Source: Vanessa cardui (taxonomy: Eukaryota; Arthropoda; Insecta; Lepidoptera; Nymphalidae). From it: a stretch of DNA of 64,000 nucleotides. Under the pieces are notes generated by a model that was given only the letters and a program-made list of their open reading frames with translations, had not been told where the DNA came from and searched no databases. The translations under genes were made by a program, and so were the position numbers. Below are positions 20,714 to 32,000 of this stretch, one piece after another. Where the stretch lies: NCBI RefSeq assembly GCF_905220365.1, contig NC_061124.1, positions 8,496,501 to 8,560,500 of the forward strand, in the 5' to 3' direction. Within the stretch, counting starts at the first letter, position 1; the number at the start of each line of letters is the position of its first letter.

Positions 20714-22383
20714 TTAACTAAACATTCCGTATAAGCGATTGATATGGATTGTTAACAATTTCATGTCTAATAATAAGGCTTTGTATGACTAATTACAGAT
20801 TGGACAAATCAAATGAGCCACCTGATTGATACACGTCATAGAAATAAGCACATGACGCGTTTGCATCACTGACGTGCATTCTATATTGATATGAATGTAC
20901 GACTGCATAAGCACTATTGCTTCATGTCTGACGATAACTACAATAGGTATAAAGTTAGAATTTAGATCTCTTTCTATGTTTTATCTGTACTTATAATACA
21001 TTGGAATAAATGAAGAACAGTTTAAAATCAGTTTTCATAAAGTTCATTTTGAAATTGTTCATGATGGAAAACAACGCGTTGGATGAAATTCTGCTAAGTT
21101 ATGTGCGTCTATCAACCCACTTTGGAGAAACATGTTTGAATATGTTGTAACTTTTTCGGCCTTTCGAGAGCTGTGTCAATGTTGCCATAGATAAAAATGG
21201 GATAATTTTTGTATTTTTTTTAAAGATCGTTAAGGGGTTAATTCTTTCTGTCGGAATAATTAACAAAAAAAATAAGTGATTTATTCGTTTAAATAAAATC
21301 CGGTTATAATAATAATTAATGTCATTAAATTCCCTAGACTGTTTAAAATCGAGCTCGTCCTTTTTTCCGGTTGGCTGTATTCGATAATTGTCGTTTGTCT
21401 TTTAGATAAATTTGTTTTGTGTTTAACGCTTGAAGATGTCTATGGAATTATTTATAAAACAGACGGTAAAACGCTTTGTTTAAAATAATATTCTACTTAG
21501 ATTTCAAACATTCTAAAAATCATAACATTATTTTAGATAGCTATTATTTTGACTGATTTCGTTGAATCATTTTGGTAACGAAATTGAGTCATAATTAATG
21601 AAATCGTATTAAATGTATGTTATTATATGAAACCCCCTTCTCCCCGTACATACGCAATCAGTGTATCCATTGTTAATACATAACTAAACACTAAATATAA
21701 TTCGTGCATTTTTTCTTATGCACATCTTCAAATATCTGAATTCGCCTTTTTAAAGATCGCGTATTTTTTTTTATTGAAGTTTTCGATAACTAGGCCTATC
21801 TACTAGGCTTTCCTGCTAGGTTTTCCTACAAATATACTATCTATTAAAGTTAATTATTACTTAGTCGTTTTGTTAAAGTTGTCCACACTTTTGACTGAAA
21901 ATAGATATCTAACAAAGAAAACAAAATTAAAACAACAAACAAAAGCAAAAAAATTACATAAAAAAGGGGGTATACCAAAATATAGACTGTCAGTTAGGTT
22001 CCTAACAATTTACGGAGGAAAATTACTACTTTAGATTTTCGATCATCAAATCCTAAATCAACTGGTCCAACATGTCTTCCCTGATTTATTATTAGGGAAT
22101 TATTTTTTTTTTACATATTATTGGTATCTTTGAATAAACATAACTCATAAGCTTAAAGTAATTGTAAAATGAAAATATATATATATTGCTTAAAACACTT
22201 TTTTTTCATTACTAGGTATTAGTAAATATTAAGTTATTTTGGATTAAAATCTTCATATGATAGTTAAGTAAACCTACCTTACCGGATTTTGAAAGAAATA
22301 TGTTAATTGTTTTCTACTATTTTAATAAATATGATTTTCCTGAAAAGAGCTGTAATATATTCTTAGAAAAAATTATCGATACT
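20714..22383. other. No gene seen
   Basis: AT-rich DNA without supported genes or clear repeats. Confidence 0.4.
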
Positions 22384-22397
22384 TCTATACTAATAAT

Positions 22398-22412
22398 ATT
22401 ATAAATGTGAAA
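22398..22412 (+). repeat. Target-site duplication, left copy
   Basis: ATTATAAATGTGAAA, identical to 26407-26421. Confidence 0.9.
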
Positions 22413-25400
22413 TTAATATTATAACGGAAATAATATAAACTGGCAACCAACGCATACGTCAACATGCAAAAAATTGAGCTGTCAAAGAATTATTCAAAGA
22501 AATTTATTTAAAATAGTCTAAATCTGCTTTTAAAACATAAAAAAGTAAAATACCAGTATATAAAATACAACAGTAATAAAATATGCCTATGTACCAATAT
22601 GATTGTTCATACATATAACAACAGTATACAGAAAATGAAAGTGACAGTGTCAAAACACAAATAATGTAAAAATCTAAGATCATGTTGACAAGAGCCAGAC
22701 AACGAGCGCACAACAATCCATCTCCGGACCCGCCGCTCAGCTTCGCCTCACAGGCACAGGACCCCGCACAGGGAAATAATCTGATGTCTGCAGCTGCGTC
22801 GAGCTCGAGCGACGAGTACTTCTCCCCGCCGACGTCGCCAACACCTGTACGTCGAGCGGGGAGACGCCGGCCACCAACGGGCTTGGGAGCCAGAGGCCAA
22901 CCGGTCTCAAACGGGGTCCCCGCTTCCGGTGGTGGTGTGCAGCGCATGCGATGGACACAATCCATTAATGAAAATGTCATGCGCGCATACTATGGGGCTA
23001 CAGAGGGGGGAACTAACCTCACGGCGTACCGTGTTAGGATGCTCTCTATGTTTCAGGCACTTGAACCAGCTATCAACGTCTCGGCTCAACGACTGTCGGA
23101 TCAGGTGCGGGTCATTGTGCGTAACAACAGGCTGAGTGACACCGTGCTTGATCGAATTCGCTCAGAACAGTGTAATGGCGGTGTCACTTCCGCTCCGTCA
23201 CAACCCGTGGTACAGGGACCACTTCCTGCAATACCACAGGGCCCATGTCATGATCATGATGATGAGGGCGAGGGTGACATGGCTATTACAACAAGTAAGT
23301 ACAGTGATCAACTGAGGAGCGCACTGGAGGATGCGATTCGGGAGTATCGTGACATTCCCGCTGAGCTTAGGCCACGGTTGCCACGTTTACCCATGACTAA
23401 ACGGAATAGGGACCTAGTGTGCACTCTGGATTCACTGCTCGCAGATTATTTCGAGAGCAGTGAAAATCTCGAAGATACGCACTCAATTCTGTTTTGTGCG
23501 GCTGTTGCAGCATGTCGTGTAGCTGGTGTTACATTTGAAGACACCGAACGAGCTATACGACCAAAGACTGTTGCACCGGCCTGGCAGAGCAGGATTGAGA
23601 AACGTATTAATGAGACCAGAGTGCTCATTGGAAAACTATGTTGTTTTAAGGAAGGGAATACGCGTCCACGTGTAATGTGTTTCGTGGGGCGGGCGTTCTT
23701 GGGGACTGGTATCAGTCCGCAAGAATATCCGTCCCATGTCGTGGAGCGTATTGACTTCCTAAAACAAAAAGTTTATGCATGGGCAAGCCGCATCCGTCGG
23801 TACAGGCGGCGTGTGGACCGTTATTACTTGAATCGCATGTTCCATAGCGATCAAAGGTGGGTGTACAGAACGTGGGAGCGACTCAACGAGGGTGTGAGCG
23901 ATGGGTGTCGCCCGGATGATGATGCCACGAATACATTTTGGCGCAACATCTGGTCGGTACCCGTCGACCACATAGAAGGTGACTGGATGCGGGAAGTCAG
24001 GCAAGCGTGCGAGCCTTTGGAAGCGATGGGAGAAATTTCCATCGCTTCTGAAGATGTAGCAGCTGCAGTTCGGTCAGTTCCAAACTGGAAGTCTCCAGGA
24101 CCGGACGGGCTTCATAGCTTTTGGCTAAAGTGGCTGCGCAGCTCGCATGAATGCTTGGCATCTCAGTTCCAGTCAGCCCTAGAGTCTGGGTCGCTACCAC
24201 AGTTCCTTACCACTGGAGTCACCCACCTGCTCCATAAGTCAGGTAGTGCAACAGATCCTAAAAATTATAGACCGATTACTTGTTTACCGACGGTCTATAA
24301 GCTCCTTACCTCCATTCTGAGAGATAAGATTAATAGTCACATAGAAAATAATACTATTTTGTCCGTCTCTCAGAATGGATGTAGGGGTGGATCACGAGGC
24401 ACTAAGGAGCTACTCCTCATTGATATGACCATTAGCCAACAGGTTCGTCGTTCTCGAAAGAGTCTGTCGACATGCTGGATAGATTACAAGAAGGCCTATG
24501 ATTCCGTGCCGCATACATGGCTCTTGAGGGTGCTGGAGTTGTATAAATTAGATACAACTCTATGCAGTTTCTTGAGATCATGTATGGGACAATGGCGGAC
24601 AGTTCTTCGCTATCCAGGATGTCGAACGATTCATAGTAATGACGAACCGATAAGGATTGAGCGGGGAATATTCCAGGGCGATAGTTTGAGTTCATTGTGG
24701 TTTTGTTTAGCCTTGAACCCTCTAAGTACTCTGTTGGAGAGCTCAAGGCTGGGCTATCGTTTGCGGAGAGGAGGTAAAGTAATATCCCACCTACTTTACA
24801 TGGATGACCTTAAGCTCTTTGCACCTTCAGATTCACAACTGGTAGAGTTACTAAAGGTAACAGAAACTTTTAGTAATTCTATTAGAATGGAATTTGGAGT
24901 TGACAAATGCGCGGTTATGCATGTAAAGCGAGGAGAGATTGTGGAATCTGACGGATTACAACTTTCAGATTCCATAAACTTTAAGTCACTGTCCGCAAAC
25001 GAATCATACAAATACTTGGGTATGTCGGAAGCGTTAGGCATCAATGTGACCGACATGAAACAATCATTGCAGGAGCGTTTCTTTGGTCGCCTGAAAAAGG
25101 TACTCAAAAGTCTTTTATCAGGTGGCAATAAGGTTCGCGCCTTCAATGGTTGGGTCATGCCGGTCTTGATGTACTCTTTCGGCATACTCAAGTGGACTCA
25201 AAAAGAACTAGACGCATTGGATAGGAGAGTCCGTGTCCTGCTGACTACATATCGAATGCATCATCCTCGGTCTTCGGTGATGAGATTGTACATCCCACGG
25301 AGATGTGGTGGCCGTGGCTTTTTAAATGCCAAGACCCTACATAACCGTGAGGTGTACAAACTCAGGGAGTATTTTCTCCACACTGACTTGGATATGCACC

Positions 25401-26406
25401 GAGATGTAGTTACAATAGACAAGGGACTAACTCCGCTCTCCTTAGGCAAAGAGAACTGGCGCAAACCTGTAGTACTAAGTACTGAGAACCGCAAGGAAGT
25501 ATGGAAGAGCAAGGAGTTACACGGACGCTTCTATCGGGCCCTTCATGGACCCGATGTGGACTTTATGGCGTCCGTATCTTGGCTACGGTTCGGCAACCTA
25601 TTTGGTGAAACCGAAGGTTTTGTCTGTGCGATTATGGACGAAGTTATCATGACGAACAACTACCGGAAGTATATTGTGAGGGATGGCACGGTGGACATAT
25701 GTCGGGCGTGTCACACTCCGGGCGAATCCCTTAGACATATTATTTCCGGTTGTTCTCGTCTTGCTAACGGAGAGTATTTGCACAGACATAATGAAGTGGC
25801 CAAGATTATCCATCAACAACTTGCACTTCGATACGGTCTTGTGGTATCAGAGGTACCATACTACAGGTATGTGCCCGACCCAGTTCTCGAGAATGGTCAT
25901 ATCACGCTGTACTGGGACCGATCTATAATCACTGACAGGACTGTTGTCGCCAACAAGCCTGATATAGTGGTGATAGACCGGTCAGAGCGCCGCACGATAA
26001 TTGTTGACATCACCATCCCTCATGACGAGAATCTCGTGAAGGCTGAGAAAGATAAACAAATAAAATATCTTGACTTAGCTCACGAGGTTGTCGACATGTG
26101 GGGTGTGGATACAGCAGTTATTGTGCCGATAGTTGTTTCAGCGAATGGCGTAATGGCCAAGAGCCTCGACCAACACCTTAAGAGGCTCTCGTTGGGTAGC
26201 TGGGTCAAGGGCCTGATGCAGAAGGCAGTACTCCTCGGCACGGCGCGTATTGTGAGGAAGTTCCTCTCGCTGGAGCCCTGACCACCGGTGGCTTGGACCC
26301 TGTTCCCGCCACTGGTTGGCCTCTGTATTTTATATTTTTAAATATATTTTATGTTCGTATTTTATATTTAAAAATGTAATTATATAGAATGAAAACAAAT
26401 AAAAAG
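22413..26406 (+). mobile_element. Full-length R4/Dong-like non-LTR retrotransposon
   Basis: A 3,994-bp element between two identical 15-bp copies of ATTATAAATGTGAAA, as expected from target-primed reverse transcription. It has a 269-bp 5' leader, one uninterrupted reading frame (22682-26281), a 125-bp 3' region and an A-rich end (ATGAAAACAAATAAAAAG). The exact duplication, complete frame and absence of 5' truncation mark a recent insertion that could still be active. The flanking sequence on both sides belongs to a Helitron-like element rather than rDNA, so it is not a 28S-specific R2. Confidence 0.93.
22682..26281 (+). CDS. Retrotransposon protein: reverse transcriptase plus restriction-like endonuclease (1199 aa)
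   Basis: Single-protein machinery of an RLE-class LINE: it would nick target DNA and reverse-transcribe its own RNA there. The N-terminus is low-complexity, Ser/Pro/Arg-rich (1-90), followed by a conserved-looking segment RMRWTQSINENVMRAYYGAT (about 88-107). Reverse transcriptase spans about 430-860: PNWKSPGPDGLHSFWLKWL, KNYRPITCLPTVYKLLTS, motif A WIDYKKAYDSVPH (catalytic D601), motif B FQGDSLSSLWFCLALNPLS, and YMDD at 706-709. The C-terminal nuclease has a CCHC motif (C1007, C1010, H1019, C1024) and the PD-(D/E)xK-like NKPDIVVID ... IIVDITIP (D1094, D1109). No frameshift or stop occurs. Domain order suggests the R4/Dong group of the R2 superclade; I see no clear N-terminal CCHH zinc fingers as in R2. 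Much higher GC than its surroundings. The start is the first ATG of the frame. Confidence 0.93.
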   Translation: MLTRARQRAHNNPSPDPPLSFASQAQDPAQGNNLMSAAASSSSDEYFSPPTSPTPVRRAGRRRPPTGLGARGQPVSNGVPASGGGVQRMRWTQSINENVMRAYYGATEGGTNLTAYRVRMLSMFQALEPAINVSAQRLSDQVRVIVRNNRLSDTVLDRIRSEQCNGGVTSAPSQPVVQGPLPAIPQGPCHDHDDEGEGDMAITTSKYSDQLRSALEDAIREYRDIPAELRPRLPRLPMTKRNRDLVCTLDSLLADYFESSENLEDTHSILFCAAVAACRVAGVTFEDTERAIRPKTVAPAWQSRIEKRINETRVLIGKLCCFKEGNTRPRVMCFVGRAFLGTGISPQEYPSHVVERIDFLKQKVYAWASRIRRYRRRVDRYYLNRMFHSDQRWVYRTWERLNEGVSDGCRPDDDATNTFWRNIWSVPVDHIEGDWMREVRQACEPLEAMGEISIASEDVAAAVRSVPNWKSPGPDGLHSFWLKWLRSSHECLASQFQSALESGSLPQFLTTGVTHLLHKSGSATDPKNYRPITCLPTVYKLLTSILRDKINSHIENNTILSVSQNGCRGGSRGTKELLLIDMTISQQVRRSRKSLSTCWIDYKKAYDSVPHTWLLRVLELYKLDTTLCSFLRSCMGQWRTVLRYPGCRTIHSNDEPIRIERGIFQGDSLSSLWFCLALNPLSTLLESSRLGYRLRRGGKVISHLLYMDDLKLFAPSDSQLVELLKVTETFSNSIRMEFGVDKCAVMHVKRGEIVESDGLQLSDSINFKSLSANESYKYLGMSEALGINVTDMKQSLQERFFGRLKKVLKSLLSGGNKVRAFNGWVMPVLMYSFGILKWTQKELDALDRRVRVLLTTYRMHHPRSSVMRLYIPRRCGGRGFLNAKTLHNREVYKLREYFLHTDLDMHRDVVTIDKGLTPLSLGKENWRKPVVLSTENRKEVWKSKELHGRFYRALHGPDVDFMASVSWLRFGNLFGETEGFVCAIMDEVIMTNNYRKYIVRDGTVDICRACHTPGESLRHIISGCSRLANGEYLHRHNEVAKIIHQQLALRYGLVVSEVPYYRYVPDPVLENGHITLYWDRSIITDRTVVANKPDIVVIDRSERRTIIVDITIPHDENLVKAEKDKQIKYLDLAHEVVDMWGVDTAVIVPIVVSANGVMAKSLDQHLKRLSLGSWVKGLMQKAVLLGTARIVRKFLSLEP

Positions 26407-26421
26407 ATTATAAATGTGAAA
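26407..26421 (+). repeat. Target-site duplication, right copy
   Basis: ATTATAAATGTGAAA, identical to 22398-22412; the Helitron-like sequence resumes with GTAAC directly after it. Confidence 0.9.
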
Positions 26422-26597
26422 GTAACTTTGTCTGTCAGTTTGTCTGTCGCTCTTTTACTACAAAACCGCTGAACTGAATTTTATGTAATTTGGTATGAAG
26501 CAAATTTGAGCTGCAAAGAAGGACATAGGCTACTTTATTTTGCATTACGTGATAACTTAACCTCTGAAACGCGAGCGAATCCGCGGGAAACAACTAG

Positions 26598-28549
26598 TAA
26601 CTTACATATGCAATAAGTTTTGACTGTAGTCACAGTGTGTTTAAAAATTGCAAAGAAAGATAGTTCAATGACATATCAAAGCACGGTCACGTAATAATTT
26701 GGCGAAGGTAATATTAAATTATTTATATCGTGCAATTCCATCATGCATTGTGACACGTTCGCGAGTTCGTCGCCCATGCTTGAGACCTTGGAGGTTCAAT
26801 GTCGATATCGGTAATCGATATTTTGCCTAGTTGCTACTTTAAACTAAAAATAAGCTTTCGAACGCGATCTATTGCACGTACTCACTACTACATTTATTGA
26901 AGACTAACACGCAACTGACATCTCCTATCGTAAGTACTTATTACCTACTTAAAATATTTTTATATTAATAAGTAAGAATATTATTGTATAAAATTTAAAT
27001 GATTAAAAAAAATTATGTAAATATTTAAATTATTACTTCAGAACGGAAACAACCCTTGAAATACCGTTAACATAAATAAAACAATTTTCAGTAATCCATA
27101 TAATTAACATTTAAAACAAATAAACATTTTATACAGTTTCCTTTATAAAAAGCCCTATGAATTATTTATTTAAATATGAATCGCTGAGTAAAATATAATA
27201 AAGCTTTTGTCTTAAGAAAACCTAACTAAATTTAAATAATATAAATATCATTAGGATTTTTACGCATTTTTTGTAAATAATGTACATTAAAACTCATTTA
27301 AAGGCAGGAAAAGATAAATAGACTTTCGATCCCGCGAGGGTAAAAGTTGAAATTACGTTTCAGAGAGAATATTATTTGTTTATATGCGTTAATAATATTT
27401 ATTATAGCGAATTTAATAATATTCAGCATGATTCTGTTTGTTTCGTGGACTTTGAATAGTAAACTAAGTTATTAATTATCTGTTAAATTAATAGGAATAA
27501 ATAATTGACACAGGTTAACAAATATTAAAGATTAAAACATAGTTTTCAGAAATAATTGTTATCTTTTGTTATTAATAAAATATTTATAAAACCAATTAAT
27601 CTACGAATATTTTTCACGTTTTGTGATATAAAAATAACTACATATTTACAATTTTTATTAGTGTCAAAATGAGCAAAATCGAATTGCATCAAATTACGGA
27701 TGAAATGTAAAGTATATAAAATTTGTTTATACTATACAATAAGGTATTACTTCTATTGCAGTATGTCTCAGTTAGATTCTACAGTGCTAATAAAACACCA
27801 AAAAAATCGTTAATTGCAGTAAAATGCGTTTTCAAGTTTCGCGCGAAATTTTACTAAAATGCTGAGTGAAGTTGACTCCATAATTGTGTGTGGTCATGAT
27901 GTCAGTTGACTGTGTAAACAAATATGCTGAAATTTTTACTCTACATAATATATAAAAAGTCCCTCTGTAAGCTACAACAACAAAAAATCTAACTTTCAAA
28001 CTACGAATCAGATTTTGATGTGGTTTTTATAAATAAACAGAGTTCTTCCAGTCTAAGATTTATACTATGTATAATACACGTGTAGCCAGATGTTAAAAGG
28101 AAGTTTATTTTATTCTTGTGTTGGTCCTCAATCTAAAAGGTGTATATTAAGACCCTTATTATACTCTGTGACCTCGGGATTGCTGGCTAGGTGACTTTAA
28201 TTTTACAATGAGTTATATAATTCTATGTATCGTTTTCCCAAATGCAAGAATACTTTAGAAAAACGTACAGATGGTGGATTCAAGTGCCAAATGATATAAA
28301 CACGAAAAAACTTGGTGCAAAGTTGGGGGAAGGGTCACGAAATATTCTTAAAATTACTTGTTTGTAATTCTGTTTGTTTCGCGCAAAAAAACTTTTTCTG
28401 TAAGATTATTATTATAGAAGGTATTATTATCTACATCGATGTTTTAACTTTCCGTAACTCAAAGGTACAATCATTACGATTTGCAGCAAATTAATTTGAA
28501 AAAATTGTGATGTGTTTACAAAACCGTCTAGCGTGATATTGTTTCAGTT
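26598..28549. other. No coding gene seen
   Basis: AT-rich DNA. It contains a possible first exon (26780-26929) and, at about 27950-28070, a fragment like the 5' half of family 2 Helitron elements (AACTACGAATCAGATTTTGATG). Open frames are short and unconvincing. Confidence 0.45.
26780..26929 (+). promoter_or_regulatory. Weak candidate promoter/noncoding exon
   Basis: A mixed-composition patch with the near-palindrome TCGATATCGGTAATCGATA (TATCGAT-type core promoter words) followed by unique sequence that ends at a consensus donor TATC|GTAAGTAC (GT at 26930). No acceptor partner or coding exon is identified. Confidence 0.25.
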
Positions 28550-29099
28550 TATATTCATATTATGAATGTGAAAGTAATACTGGCTGTCTGTCTGTCTGTC
28601 TGTCTTTCACGACGAAACCTCTTAACCGAATTTGATGAAATTTGGTATGGAGAAAACTTGACTGGAAGACACCGACTCCAAATATAGTAATAATTATAAC
28701 TTTTATACATTATATAATCGTAAATTGACTTTTAAGTAGTCTAATATTTTTCATTTCATTTTACTAAGGAGGACTCTAAAAATATGTTGAATACGCAATT
28801 ATTTTTATTACTTTTTGTGCATATTCATTTGTTTTAAAATAGTGTTTTGTTTTAAAGCTGTTTTTCTTTTTGTTAAAATTTTATTTATTTCTTGATTTTA
28901 AGTGAACATGATAGACTAACTATTTTTTCTTGATATGGTTAGATAAAGCGTGCCGTTTATATGTGTCAGAAACTACTTCGAGGGCAATTTCAAAAGAAAC
29001 TTGCGTATAAAGCAGAAGAAAAGGCATAAGCTACCCTTTTTGCCTGACACATGACAGCCAACATCCTAAAACGCGAGCAAAGCAGCGAGCGACTGCTAG
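28550..29099 (+). mobile_element. Helitron-like element with an internal insertion
   Basis: Starts TCATATTATGAATGTGAAAG, has (CTGT)n at about 28583-28606 and TTTGATGAAATTTGGTATGG, and ends CGAGCGACTGCTAG|T at 29099. About 0.3 kb of unrelated AT-rich sequence (roughly 28690-28985) separates the two halves compared with the copy at 41931-42122. Confidence 0.7.
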
Positions 29100-32000
29100 T
29101 AATAAATATGTTGGTTACGAAAATAATAAAATTACAAAGCCTCTATACTTACGTTGATATGTTGACAGTTGACACTTGTTAGTTACACAGACGTGTGACA
29201 TAATAATTAATAACATGGCGGCTTCTGTTTCACGGTATTAAAAACCGTTTAAAAAAATTGATTACTTTGTTTTGAATTTGACAATTTATTTTATTATTTC
29301 ATGAACTGAAGCTAACATTTTCCGACTTCCTTTCACCTTAGCTCAATTATATATTTCCTCATATTGATTAAATTATCCTATTAAAGTAAAAAATGTGATC
29401 GTTATTCTCATAGTTCTGTAATATTTGGACTGATAAGAATTTTATCCATATAATATAATCCACAAAGCCATTCCACTGCGAATAGAATATTATATTATAG
29501 AATTTCTTACATACTCTTGTTAAACAAACACATACATGTACATGTAATAACATTAACAAAATCTATACAGGTATTCTATTCTTATAATGTTTTTGAACAC
29601 GAGATGAATAACAAGTATTTCTCACAAGTCAATAATGTGTTTATACCTTAACCTCGCTGTGGACTGCGGTATCGCTTGCGCTTTAAATTTATTGTAAAAC
29701 TATTCTCTAAAATAGAAACACGAAACTTGAGACATAATTAAAGTGAGAATTGCGACATTATAATAGTATTATAATATTTAATGGATGCACGTTTCATAAG
29801 AGAGTAGGTGACGTACAGAATCGCACTGCCGATCAAAGCTCGTGCGTTAATTTACAATATTATATGATGTCTATGATCTTTATTAATAGACGGGATAAAG
29901 AAAATACTTTTCTAAATTTCCGAACAGATCCTGAAATAAGCGAACAAACATTCAACTCAACTATTCAGCTGTAGGTAATAGACTTACTCGTATAAATGAA
30001 TACTATACAGTATTCATAAGATCAAAATGTATTTTTTTCCAAAGACCCGAAATTATGATTATCGTAGATATATACATTTTGGGGAGGTTTTTTGTAGAAT
30101 ATATTGATATAATAATGGATTTTTGTGAGGCGAAATTTTATAATAAAAAGAGATCTAAGAGAATACATATCATAGCAAACACACGATTTAAATCGAAGAT
30201 ACAAATCCGAAGAAGCACCATTTACTTTTCATGTGCTTAACTTGTGTTTATAATTAATATTTTGACTGAGGGTAGAAGGCAAAGATCGTAAGTACCCATC
30301 ACATAAACCACAGGGAAACGCGGCAAAATAAGCTCAAAAACTTCTCTAGCAGGGGAGAAGGATTAGCCCAGCTGTGGGGTACTTACTGGTTGTTATTTCA
30401 CAATAAAACCTATTAGGTAAAATGCGCACGGAAACAAACACCCATGTATTAATTTTACAGAGACATAACAACAGTACAGGTGCTATTAAGCAAAATACTT
30501 AATTAGATAAATAAATCTCATGTCATTTCTTTGTTAAGTTTACGAACGTTTCAATTTGCACGAGTGCTGTTTGAGAGCTGGCTGTAAACTGTAAAGATTT
30601 TACTGTTTTCAGTACGATGTATACCTTGGAAGCTTTATCTTGTCGACGCGCCGAGAAAAACAATTACATATTCAAAGTCTTTGATGTGACGTTTCATATC
30701 AAGATTTTTTAAATTTCAGCGACAACTATTTTATTATTGCACGAAATAATTTATTTTATGATGAACTTGTCAGTCAACAAAATTGAAAAATTAAAATAAC
30801 TGACTTTGAAAAAATCAAATGAAAAATTAACTAATTATTAATTATGGAGATGAATTCAATCTTTATTCAGCAAAGAATCATTACACTATCTTATTGATTG
30901 TCAAACAACTAGAACTAGCTAACAGATACTTAGTAGATTTTTGGAAAGAAATTCTAAAGAGTCAATGTCGTCATTGCCACATAATTATTTTCAACCTTTG
31001 TTAATTAATACTTTTATTAACAAAAGAATTAATAACATTAAATACTCAAATATATACAAATATGAACTAAAACTAGTTACGCATAAAAGCATTAAAGCAT
31101 TTCCCCGTTGAATCGCAATTCCGATCCTCTGGGCAAAAAACGAACCAGCCTTCCTGTCACTAGTGGAGGCAATGAGGCGAGGCGTTATACATTTGATTAA
31201 GCTTTTGCACCACTACTCCAAGGGCCAAGCGTTTCGACAGCAAATGGATCAAAAAGTAATTTGATAATTGTTGATTACATTTTTTCTGTTAATTAATAAG
31301 GTAATATATAGCAAAATCTCCGTTCCAACTGGATGTCCCTCGTCAAATCGTTTTTTTTTCATATCGATTCACAAACGTAAAAATAATATCCTTAACTTAA
31401 AAACTTAAGATCAACTAAATTTATTTGCAAGTACGAACATATGAAACATGTAGCGTCATTACTACGGTTCAAAGGATTTGTTGAATCTTCCACCATTGCC
31501 AATGTCGGCTAAGGCCATAACTTACCATTAGGGCTTATTTGCGTAACAGACTTGATGCTTATAATATAAAATATTTCATAACAATATTGTCGAATATATC
31601 ATAACATTACATTGTATTTACAATAGGAAAAAAATACTATTATACATATATTCAAAAGTATCCCTGTTTGTCTGTTTTTTATCTCATAACAAATAAACCG
31701 ATGGATCGAACGTAATGCAATTTGACATTGAGGCTGCGTGGCACCTTTATTTGGACATATACAGGGTGATGGACAAAGAAAATAATTGACGTGGACGTTT
31801 TGGAAATTCCTATATATTATTATTCAGAAGATTTATATCATGTATCGTTTTAAATATTGACACAATTTGTTTCGTTTATTATTATACATTTTTCTATGTA
31901 TCTTTTTTGGCTATAAATAAGTAAGGATCGTGGTTCTGACAGAACGAATGAAATTTTTCAACGAATATGTTTCCTTTGTAAAGGAAGTCGGTCGGTTGAG

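Larger units (their letters stand above)
22384..26597 (+). mobile_element. Helitron-like element split by a retrotransposon
   Basis: The 5' end TCTATACTAATAATATTATA (22384 onward) and the remainder GTAACTTTGTCTGTCAG ... AACTAG|T (to 26597) together match the uninterrupted elements at 41931-42122 and 39119-39322. The body has the CTGTC-rich segment and ends with the GCGAGCGAATCCGCGGG hairpin-like region before CTAG. The LINE at 22413-26406 sits 29 bp inside its 5' end. This family resembles the lepidopteran non-autonomous Helitrons called Lep1, from memory. Confidence 0.8.

Noticed and set aside
22504..22980. 158-codon minus-strand frame
   Set aside because: It overlaps the GC-rich 5' part of the retrotransposon frame in antisense; composition follows from the plus-strand coding sequence.
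22413..26406. R2 element specific for 28S rDNA
   Set aside because: Flanks are Helitron-like sequence with a 15-bp duplication, not 28S, and no N-terminal CCHH fingers are visible.
28583..28606. CRISPR-like or tandem array from CTGT repeats
   Set aside because: A 4-bp microsatellite inside a Helitron-like element, with no spacers; the genome is eukaryotic.
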